Shown: one piece after another, positions 25,415 through 32,446 of the stretch
Position numbering within the stretch: position 1 is the stretch's first letter
How the letters are laid out: each line of letters starts with the position of its first letter
Source of the DNA: Sphingopyxis sp.
Lineage (GTDB): Bacteria; Pseudomonadota; Alphaproteobacteria; Sphingomonadales; Sphingomonadaceae
NCBI GenBank assembly: GCA_017745175.1
Contig: JAGHZY010000040.1
Span: 1-33,514 of the forward strand
DNA: 33,514 nucleotides
Reading direction: 5' to 3'
Made by a program: the position numbers and the translations under genes
The notes under the pieces: generated by a model
What the model was told of the DNA's origin: nothing
What the model saw: only the letters and a program-made list of their open reading frames with translations
Databases searched by the model: none

Positions 25415-25429
25415 ATAACTGACGGTTAT
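25415..25429. promoter_or_regulatory. LysR-type operator copy 2 (dgcN / AmpG-like divergent promoter)
   Basis: ATAAC-TGACG-GTTAT is a perfect inverted repeat with the T-N11-A layout of LysR boxes. It lies between two divergent operons, 81 bases from the dgcN start. Copies at 20658-20672 and 32121-32135 differ in one arm position. The sequence is seen directly; LysR binding is inferred. Confidence 0.6.
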
Positions 25430-25565
25430 ACAGGATCGCCTCATGCCTTCGCCGAACTTGACGGGCCGCCCCGGCTCGCGGAGGATCGCACGCCTGAGAT
25501 GGCATGAGCGGGAACGGGGCACGGGGGTCGATGAAAGGTCTATTTCGCCGCGGATGCGCGGCGCC

Positions 25566-25573
25566 GGGGGGGG
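25566..25573 (+). repeat. Run of eight G before the AmpG-like gene
   Basis: An uninterrupted G8 tract lies 48 bases before the TTG start proposed for the permease. It is inside the coding frame if translation starts at 25504 or 25531, where slippage would shift the frame, and in the leader otherwise. It may also be an assembly artefact. Confidence 0.6.
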
Positions 25574-25620
25574 CAACCGCCGACGCACGGCAAAATACCG
25601 ATCGCGCGCGAGGCCGGCGC

Positions 25621-27153
25621 TTGACCACATCGGCAATCGAAGCGAACGCAGCAGTCGCGGCGCTTGGCCCCGATACGCCGGCGGTCACGCACGGCACGCG
25701 CGCCAAGCCGTCGGCGCGGCGCCTGCTCGGCCTCTATCTGCTGCTCGGTTTTTCGGCCGGGCTGCCCTTCTACATGTTCAACGCGGTGCTCACACTGCGC
25801 CTCGCCCGGCACGGGGTCGACATCGTCATCATCGGCTTTTTTGCATGGATCGCGCTGCTGCCGACCTTCAAATTCGCCTGGGCGCCGCTGATCGAGCGTT
25901 ACGATATTCCCGGTTTCGCGCGCTTCTGGGGACGGCGACGCGGATGGATCATGTTGTCGCAACTCGGCATTTTCCTGTCGATGGTCGCGATGGCGTTCAC
26001 GTCGAGCGACAAGAGTCTGCCGCTGACGGCGCTGTTCGCGATCCTGCTCGCATTCTGGACGACGACGCTCGAGGTCGCGGCCGACGGCTGGCGTATCGAA
26101 CTGGCGCCGACGCAGACCGAGCAGGCGCCGATCGTCGCCGCGAACCTCTGGGGCTATCGCAGCGCAATGGTCGCCGCCGGCAGCGGCGCCATTCTTGTCG
26201 CGGCCTGGGCCGACTGGACATGGGCCTATCTGGTCATTGCGCTCGCCGCCTTCCTGCCCTTTCCGGTCCTCGCGGCGATGCGACCCGAGCAGGAGGGCGC
26301 CCGGGGCCGCACGCGAGCGCTGCTCGCGGGCACGCTGGCGAGCCTGTTTATCCTGTTCACGGCCACGCTCGTCACCGTGGCGCTTGGCTGGATGCTGCTG
26401 TCGGCGGCACAGGGCGCGGGCCTGTCGGCAAAGACCAATGTCACGCCCGTCGTCCTCGCGATCGCGCTCCTCCCCTTCGTCGCGCTGGCGTTTGCCCTGC
26501 CCCGCATCAACCGCCTGCCCGCTGGCGCGGCAGCGACCATGCCGGGCTTTGTCGCACCCTATGTCGAGCTGTTCTGGCGCTACGGCTATACCGTGCTCGC
26601 TGTGCTCGCCTTCGTCTCGCTCTACCGGATGGGCGACGTGCTCGCGCTGACGCTGTCGCATCCGTTGTGGAACGAGGCGGGCTATAGCCTCCGGCAAATC
26701 GGCGTCGCCGATGGCGTCGTCGCGCTCTCGGCGAGCATGGCGGGGGTCGCGCTTGGCGGCTTCTTGTCGACGCGGCTACCGCTCGGCTGGACGCTCGGCA
26801 TCGGCGCGGTCACAGCCGCAGCGGGCAACTGGATCTATGTCTGGCTATGGCATGCCGCCCCGTCGGCATTCGTCCTCTATACCTCGGTCGCTGTCGACCA
26901 GTTCGGCAACGGGTTCGCGGGCGCGGTCTTCGTCGTCTATCTCTCGATGCTCGTGAGCCCGACCTATCCGGGGGCGCAATATGCGCTGCTCTCGGGCTTC
27001 GCATTCCTGCTGCCGCGCCTGCTCGCGGGCGCGTCGGGGTCGATGCAGACGCAGATCGGCTACGACGGCTTCTTTCTGCTGTCCGGCGCGCTGAGCTTCG
27101 CCGCGATCTTCCTGCTCCCCGTCATCGTCTGCGTGAAGGGTCGCGTGGCATGA
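25621..27153 (+). CDS. AmpG-like MFS permease (muropeptide/peptide uptake)
   Basis: The permease (about 510 residues) has 12-14 hydrophobic helices of the major facilitator superfamily. The first helix (RRLLGLYLLLGFSAGLPFYM) and the next loop (WAPLIERYD) carry the wording of AmpG, which imports anhydromuropeptides from the periplasm for murein recycling. The start is uncertain: TTG at 25621 is chosen because coding-type third-base usage begins there; ATG at 25531 or 25504 would add a low-complexity extension containing a G8 run. It is first in a tightly packed operon whose next start overlaps its stop (ATGA). Its partners (serine hydrolase, PBP4, dgc genes) support a cell-wall peptide substrate. 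Confidence 0.85.
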   Translation: MTTSAIEANAAVAALGPDTPAVTHGTRAKPSARRLLGLYLLLGFSAGLPFYMFNAVLTLRLARHGVDIVIIGFFAWIALLPTFKFAWAPLIERYDIPGFARFWGRRRGWIMLSQLGIFLSMVAMAFTSSDKSLPLTALFAILLAFWTTTLEVAADGWRIELAPTQTEQAPIVAANLWGYRSAMVAAGSGAILVAAWADWTWAYLVIALAAFLPFPVLAAMRPEQEGARGRTRALLAGTLASLFILFTATLVTVALGWMLLSAAQGAGLSAKTNVTPVVLAIALLPFVALAFALPRINRLPAGAAATMPGFVAPYVELFWRYGYTVLAVLAFVSLYRMGDVLALTLSHPLWNEAGYSLRQIGVADGVVALSASMAGVALGGFLSTRLPLGWTLGIGAVTAAAGNWIYVWLWHAAPSAFVLYTSVAVDQFGNGFAGAVFVVYLSMLVSPTYPGAQYALLSGFAFLLPRLLAGASGSMQTQIGYDGFFLLSGALSFAAIFLLPVIVCVKGRVA

Positions 27154-28172
27154 CGATCGAGGCTGTTTGCGAAGCCGCTTTTTCCCCCGCGCGCGAAGCG
27201 GTCGAGCGCGGACGCATTCCCGGCGCCGCGCTCGGAGTGATCGGTGCAGACGGCCGGAGCGCGGTGCGCTTCGCCGGCATGGCCGCGCTCGTTCCCGAAC
27301 GCGAAGCGCTCACGCGCGAGCACTGGTTCGATCTCGCGTCGCTCAGCAAGGTCATTGCAACGACCGTAATGATCCTGAGGCTCGCCGGGCAGGGACGGCT
27401 CGACCTCGACCGGCCGCTGACCGACGCGATCCCCGATCTGCGTCAATATGATGTGGCGGGCGCCGCCGAACGCAAGCTGACCTTCCGCGACTGCCTGATG
27501 CACCGCAGCTTCCTGCCCGCGGTCGAGCCCGTCTACACCTATGGCAACGATCCCGCACGGCTGCGTGCGTTCGTCCTGCAGCGCGAATGGCGGCACGGCC
27601 CGCCCGTCTATTCGGACATCAACTTCATCCTGCTCGGAATCGCGGTCGAGCGCCTGACCGGCGCCCCGCTCTCCGATTGGCCGCTCGGTGAGGGGCTCAG
27701 TTTCGGCCCGCCGCCCGGCCCGGCGGTCGCGACCGAGAATTGCAGCTGGCGCGGGCGCGTCATGAAGGGCGAGGTCCATGACGAGAACGCCTTCGCGCTC
27801 GGCGGCGCGCCGGGCCATGCGGGCCTGTTCGGCACCATCGATGGCGTATTGGGTTTTGCTCACGCGATGCTCGATGGTTCGATGCTGTCGCCCATGATGA
27901 TGACCGAAGTGCGGACCGCGAACGAACGCCATCGCACCTGCGGCTGGGAACGCGCCTTTGCCGGATGGCACGGCGGAGATGCCTGCTCGGCCGACACCAT
28001 CGGGCATACGGGCTTCACCGGCACCGGTCTCTGGATCGATTTCGAGCGCGGCCTTGCCTGGACGCTGCTCACCAACCGGGTCCATCCGACCCGCCACGCC
28101 GACAGCGGCATCACGACCCTGCGCCCCGCCGTGGGCGACGGGGTCATCGCAGCCTGGGACGAACGGACTTGA
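27150..28172 (+). CDS. Beta-lactamase family serine hydrolase
   Basis: The 340-residue class C beta-lactamase-fold hydrolase has no signal peptide and is probably cytosolic. The nucleophile motif SxxK is Ser64-Leu-Ser-Lys67 (DLASLSKV), the second motif is YSD in VYSDINFILLG (variant of YSN), and the third is HTGFTGT. The fold includes DD-peptidases, esterases and amidases. The ATGA overlap with the AmpG-like permease gene and the one-base gap to dacB place it inside a murein-related operon. An attractive inference is hydrolysis of the imported muropeptide, but neither bond nor substrate can be named. Confidence 0.88.
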   Translation: MTIEAVCEAAFSPAREAVERGRIPGAALGVIGADGRSAVRFAGMAALVPEREALTREHWFDLASLSKVIATTVMILRLAGQGRLDLDRPLTDAIPDLRQYDVAGAAERKLTFRDCLMHRSFLPAVEPVYTYGNDPARLRAFVLQREWRHGPPVYSDINFILLGIAVERLTGAPLSDWPLGEGLSFGPPPGPAVATENCSWRGRVMKGEVHDENAFALGGAPGHAGLFGTIDGVLGFAHAMLDGSMLSPMMMTEVRTANERHRTCGWERAFAGWHGGDACSADTIGHTGFTGTGLWIDFERGLAWTLLTNRVHPTRHADSGITTLRPAVGDGVIAAWDERT

Positions 28173-28173
28173 T

Positions 28174-29655
28174 ATGACGACATCGATTGGACGCCTCGCT
28201 CTTGCCTCCGCGCTCACCCTGTCGCTTTCGCTTACGCCGGCCGGTGCACAGGCGCGCCCGGCGCCCGGTACTTTGCAGGCGACGGTCGAACAGAAGCTGG
28301 CCGAAGGACCGGCAGGCTCGCGTTTCGGCTTGCTGGTCACGACGCTCGACGGCGACGTGCTGGTGTCGATCGCCCCCGACCAGCGCTTCATCCCCGCTTC
28401 GAACACCAAGATGTTCACGACCGCCATCGCCTATGCCGAATTGCCCTTGCTCCAGCGAACCGCGAAAGGTACCGGCGTGCGGCTCGAACCGGGCGCCGAC
28501 GGGGTCGCCGACGTCATCCTCCATGGGCGCGGCGACGCGCTGTTGTCGAGCGCCGACGATTGCAGGACCGACTGCCTGCAAACGCTCGCCGACGCGGTCG
28601 CGGCGAAGACGCGCCATATCCGCAACATCGTCGGTGACGACAGCTGGTTCCCCGACGAGCGCTGGAGCCCCGGGATGAGCTGGAACAATATCGCGTCGCG
28701 CTATGGCACCGGCGTGTCGGCACTGACGCTCGACGACAATGAGCTGGTGGTGAAGCTGACGCCCGGAAAGGTCGGCGCCGTACCCGCCGTGCGGACGTCC
28801 GGTTACCATGCCATCGAAAACCGGGTCGTGACCGTCGCGGGCAAGGAAGAGGCAATCGAAGCCGACCGGATGCCGAACAGCCGTGTCCTTCGCCTGACCG
28901 GCACCGTCGGCGCGGAGGTCGCGCCGATGACGCTGCGCTATGGCATCGACGATCCCGCGCATTATGCGGCGTGGCGCCTCGGCGAAATGCTGCGCGCGCG
29001 CGGAGTACGGGTCGACGGCACTATCGAGGTCCGCCACCGCCCGCTGGCCGCCGCCGACGATCCCGAAAAGCGCAAGGATGCACCCGTCAGCCTGCCCGCC
29101 GACCCCCCGATGCTCGCCGAACTGCCCGCGCCGTCGCTCGCCGAAAATATGGTGCGGATCAACAAGGAGAGCCAGAATCTCCACACCGAGCTGATGCTGC
29201 GGCGCGTATCACGGCAGGCGGGCAGCGGCTCGATCGCCGACGGACAGGCGGTGATGCACAAGGTGATGAGCGCGGCGGGGTTGCCCGCGGCCGGCTATCA
29301 CTTCGCCGACGGGTCGGGCATGTCGAGCTACAACCGCATCAGCCCCCGCGCCGCAGTCGCGCTGCTCGGCTGGATCGCACGCCAGCCGTGGAGCGCAGAT
29401 TGGCGGGCGACGCTGCCGGTCGCCGGGCGCGACGGCACGCTGCAGAGCCGCTTCAAGGGCACGATCCTCGAGGGCAAGCTCTTCGCCAAGACCGGATCGC
29501 TCAACGCGTCGCGTGCGCTGTCCGGCTATCTCGTAACGCGCAACGGCAAGACGCTCATCTTTTCGGCGCTGGCGAACGACATGCCCGAGGACACCGACAG
29601 CGAGGCGACCGCCGCGGTCGATCGCGCGCTCGTCGCTATCGCCGAGGCGCTCTAG
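28174..29655 (+). CDS. dacB: D-alanyl-D-alanine carboxypeptidase/endopeptidase (PBP4, peptidase S13)
   Basis: The 493-residue periplasmic penicillin-binding protein removes terminal D-Ala from, or cuts cross-links of, peptidoglycan peptides. It has a signal peptide (residues ~1-27, ending GAQA) and all three active-site motifs: SNTK at 76-79, SYN at 385-387 and KTG at 439-441 (FAKTGSLNASRALSGY). The spacing fits the S13 family with its insertion domain between the first two motifs. It follows the serine hydrolase by one base and its 3' end overlaps the convergent acylase gene by 20 bases. It would generate the peptides and D-Ala that the neighbouring uptake genes handle. Confidence 0.93.
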   Translation: MTTSIGRLALASALTLSLSLTPAGAQARPAPGTLQATVEQKLAEGPAGSRFGLLVTTLDGDVLVSIAPDQRFIPASNTKMFTTAIAYAELPLLQRTAKGTGVRLEPGADGVADVILHGRGDALLSSADDCRTDCLQTLADAVAAKTRHIRNIVGDDSWFPDERWSPGMSWNNIASRYGTGVSALTLDDNELVVKLTPGKVGAVPAVRTSGYHAIENRVVTVAGKEEAIEADRMPNSRVLRLTGTVGAEVAPMTLRYGIDDPAHYAAWRLGEMLRARGVRVDGTIEVRHRPLAAADDPEKRKDAPVSLPADPPMLAELPAPSLAENMVRINKESQNLHTELMLRRVSRQAGSGSIADGQAVMHKVMSAAGLPAAGYHFADGSGMSSYNRISPRAAVALLGWIARQPWSADWRATLPVAGRDGTLQSRFKGTILEGKLFAKTGSLNASRALSGYLVTRNGKTLIFSALANDMPEDTDSEATAAVDRALVAIAEAL

Positions 29656-32032
29656 CACCGGGCGCGATGAGCAAACGCGCCACCGCGTGCTGCTCGACCG
29701 CTGCCTCGCTGAACCACAGCGGCTGCATCTCGCCCGCGACCCATTTGGGATAAAAGTCGCGATAGCGCGGCGATCGGGGATCGGCGGACTGGCCGGGGAG
29801 CAGCAGGAAACGGCTGTTATCCCACGCGCCGACGTCGGCGACGAACAGATAGCTCGCACCATGCGAGACATCGAAACCGCGCCGGGCGTTGAAACCGCGC
29901 GCCATCGGCGTGTTCCAGTCGCCTCCCGACCGGGCACCCTCGATTTTCGGAAAGGCGGCCGCGATCGCGGGATTCGACGCCATCGGATGCGCGATCGTGA
30001 CGCGGTGCAGGTCTCCCCACCGCCAACCCGCCGGGTCGGCCCCGCCGAGTTCGACCGCCCTTTTCCAGCCCGCCGCCAGCGCGCCGTCGATCAGCGCGTC
30101 GCGCGCTGCGGCGGGATCGTCGCCCAGTCGCTTGTCGGGCGCCGCGAGAAGCCGCAGCATTTCGGACAGGTTGACCGAAGGGATCAGGTCGCGCGCCGCC
30201 GCGGGCACGATCCGGTCGTAAACGGCGGCCGACAGCGCCGGCATCACCATTTCGTACAGCAGCGCGGCGGCGCTGTCGGCCTCGATCCCGCAATCCCAGC
30301 GTCGAAGCAGCGCAGCGGCGCTCGCGGCTCCGGCCGACGGCACGGCGGGGAGCAGCTTGAGCAGCGCGCGCGCCGGTAGCGACCGGACGTCGTGCTGGAG
30401 CGCGATGCTGTCCTCGATCCGGTGCTTCGGCTGCGCGCGCAGCACTTCGGCGCACCGGTCGTAACGAAACGGGTCGCTCCAGCTGAAGCTGATGATCCGC
30501 TCGCGATACGGATAGCCGGCCGGCAGGTTCATCTGGTTCGCCGAAGCAAACCAGCCTTCGGGCGGATTATAGACGTGCGGCATATCCTCGACCGGCAATA
30601 TGCCCGCCCAGTCGAAATCGCCGTCGCCCGGCGCGGGGAACAGACCATCGTGTTTCGGCCGGCGCGGGGCGAAGCCGATCGTCTGCCAACCGGTGTTGCC
30701 GTCGATATCGGCATAATGGAAATTGGTCGGCGATACATGGAGCTTGAACGCCTTGCGCAGCGAAGCCCAGTCTTTCGACAGGTTGATCGCGATCATCGCG
30801 AAACGCTGGTTGGCACCCGGAAGCATGCTGACCGTCGCGAACGCAATCGCGCGATTGCGCGCGGCGTCGTCGGACACGATCGGACGCCCGGATGCATAGC
30901 GCAGCGTCACACGTTCGGGCGGAGCACCCTTGATCGCGATCTCGTCCTCGAAGGTTTCGAACGCCTTCCACTCGCCCTTGTGCCAGTATCGGCCGGGATC
31001 GCCTTCGCGCGTGCGCAGGACGAACAGGTCGGTCTGGTCGATGTGGAAATTGGTGCGGCCGAAGGCGAAGCGCTCGGTGTGTCCCTGCATGATGCCGGGC
31101 AATCCCGGCGCGCCGGCGCCGATCACGTCGAGCCCCGGTGCCGACAGATGGCACATGTGGCGCGGGCTGGCCCTGCCGATGCCAAGGTGGGGGTCGTTGG
31201 CGAGAATCGGCCGCCCGGTCGCGCTGCGTGACGGCGCGACGGTCCAGGCATTGCTACCGAGCGCGAAGCGGTCCGCCCAGCGCTGCTCGGGGTCGAATCG
31301 CGCCTCCTGCACCGGATCGAAGTCGAGCGGCCGGTTGGCCGGATCGAGCACGCCAAGGTCGGCCTCGCTCACCGCCGCACAATCGAGTCCTTGGGGAACG
31401 GTGAAGGACCAGGCGGGGCGGAGCGGCATCATCAGCTGGTCGACGTCGAGCAGTCCGCGCGCCTGCAACTGCGCACGGCGTATCTCGTCGTCGGCGTCGC
31501 CCATGCCGATACCGCGGTCGCGGACGAGATCGCGCACGTCCCAGCGCAGCGGGCTGATCCCGAGGATGCCATATTCGAGCGGCAGCAGCGACGGATCGGC
31601 CGCGAGTTCGTCGATCCGCGCGTTCACCCCGGCGACATAGCCGCGCGCGCAGTCGAGCACGTCCGGTGGTATCGCCGCGAGCTCGGCATCGATATCGCCG
31701 CGATAGAGAAACAGCCGCGCGGCCTTGTCGGCGGCGACGAAGCGCAGCCCGAAGGCTTCGGCCATCCGCCCCATGTCGCGGCGATGCTCCATGTCGATCT
31801 GGAAGAGCCGGTCGCGCGCGACCAGATAGCCTTGGCCGAAGAAAGCGTCGTGCGGCGAAGCGGCGCGGACATGCGGTACGCCCAGCTCGTCCTCGACGAC
31901 CTCGATCGGCGCGCGGGCGCCGGACAGCCTGATCGTGCGCGCCGCGCCCCTGATCCGGGGTTTTGCCATCAGGCTTCCCGGCATCGCGGCAAGCGCGACG
32001 GAAGCCAGCAGGAACGCACGGCGCTGGATCAA
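29636..32032 (-). CDS. Penicillin acylase family Ntn hydrolase, exported
   Basis: The 798-residue precursor belongs to the penicillin/acyl-homoserine-lactone acylase family. It should cleave itself before Ser260 (ALGSNAW), the N-terminal nucleophile of the beta chain; the segment of roughly residues 25-259 forms the alpha chain. The N-terminus IQRRAFLLASVALAAMPG is a Tat-like signal (RRxFL). The start is TTG at 32032 because GGAGG stands at 32040-32044; upstream ATG starts lack such a site. Family members hydrolyse amide bonds of acylated amines. In this context acylated or D-amino-acid peptides are a possible substrate, and acyl-homoserine lactones are an alternative. A LysR-type box lies 89 bases upstream. 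Confidence 0.9.
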   Translation of the reverse strand: MIQRRAFLLASVALAAMPGSLMAKPRIRGAARTIRLSGARAPIEVVEDELGVPHVRAASPHDAFFGQGYLVARDRLFQIDMEHRRDMGRMAEAFGLRFVAADKAARLFLYRGDIDAELAAIPPDVLDCARGYVAGVNARIDELAADPSLLPLEYGILGISPLRWDVRDLVRDRGIGMGDADDEIRRAQLQARGLLDVDQLMMPLRPAWSFTVPQGLDCAAVSEADLGVLDPANRPLDFDPVQEARFDPEQRWADRFALGSNAWTVAPSRSATGRPILANDPHLGIGRASPRHMCHLSAPGLDVIGAGAPGLPGIMQGHTERFAFGRTNFHIDQTDLFVLRTREGDPGRYWHKGEWKAFETFEDEIAIKGAPPERVTLRYASGRPIVSDDAARNRAIAFATVSMLPGANQRFAMIAINLSKDWASLRKAFKLHVSPTNFHYADIDGNTGWQTIGFAPRRPKHDGLFPAPGDGDFDWAGILPVEDMPHVYNPPEGWFASANQMNLPAGYPYRERIISFSWSDPFRYDRCAEVLRAQPKHRIEDSIALQHDVRSLPARALLKLLPAVPSAGAASAAALLRRWDCGIEADSAAALLYEMVMPALSAAVYDRIVPAAARDLIPSVNLSEMLRLLAAPDKRLGDDPAAARDALIDGALAAGWKRAVELGGADPAGWRWGDLHRVTIAHPMASNPAIAAAFPKIEGARSGGDWNTPMARGFNARRGFDVSHGASYLFVADVGAWDNSRFLLLPGQSADPRSPRYRDFYPKWVAGEMQPLWFSEAAVEQHAVARLLIAPGARAPRR

Positions 32033-32120
32033 CGGGTTTCCTCCGAAATGATTGAAGACGGGAGCGACCGACCCTATCGCACGGCGGCGGGGCGGAGCCA
32101 TAACAAGCACGCCAAGCCCT

Positions 32121-32135
32121 ATAACTGCAAGCTAT
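32121..32135. promoter_or_regulatory. LysR-type operator copy 3 (acylase / TonB receptor promoter)
   Basis: ATAAC-TGCAA-GCTAT shares both arms with copy 1 and differs from copy 2 in a single arm base. It has the T-N11-A layout and lies 89 bases upstream of the acylase start and about 80 bases before the TonB receptor -35 candidate. It is a sequence match; binding is inferred. Confidence 0.55.
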
Positions 32136-32213
32136 CGGGCCCGGGCTCCGCTGCCTCGGACCGTTCATTCCATCGGGCTATATATCCATATATTCAGGTT
32201 ATTAGCCTAGCTG

Positions 32214-32241
32214 TTGACCTGTCGCCACCACCCTGTAACCT
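32214..32241 (+). promoter_or_regulatory. Candidate TonB receptor promoter
   Basis: TTGACC (32214-32219) and TAACCT (32236-32241) are separated by 16 bases. The -10 resembles the TAACGG proposed for rpsB. The AT-rich sequence directly upstream could be an activator site or UP-type element. It would leave a leader of about 200 bases. Confidence 0.4.
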
Positions 32242-32446
32242 CGCTGTCATGGAACCGGCTGTCCGCGCGCTTCGGGCGTAGCGATGGCCGGACCGGTACA
32301 ACGCATATCACAAAAATAAAAAGGCGGGGCAAGGCATCCGCCGGACGTCAGGTGGGACAATAGGGCAAGCCAAGCCGGCGACAGGCCGGAACACGCCCCG
32401 GGCGGCGTGAGGCTCGGGCCCTGGGTATAAAAAGGGGACTGCTAAC

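Larger units (their letters stand above)
32033..32446. other. Divergent regulatory region between acylase and TonB receptor genes
   Basis: This 414-base stretch has no gene. It contains the acylase ribosome binding site (GGAGG), a LysR-type box (32121-32135), an AT-rich tract (32179-32195), a GTTAT half site (32198-32202), a promoter candidate (32214-32241) and a GC-rich leader of about 200 bases with short hairpins (for example GGCGG/CCGCC near 32323-32342). No known riboswitch could be matched to the leader. Confidence 0.65.

Noticed and set aside
32188..32202. Fourth LysR-type box (ATATA-N5-GTTAT)
   Set aside because: Only one arm matches; the other keeps three of five bases within an AT-rich tract. 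It may be an activation half site but is not counted as a copy.
32250..32446. Riboswitch in the TonB receptor leader (SAH- or cobalamin-like; AGGCTCGG is present near 32409)
   Set aside because: The partner strand and core conserved bases of the SAH element are missing, and the cobalamin-riboswitch conserved segments are not found. Only short generic hairpins are seen.
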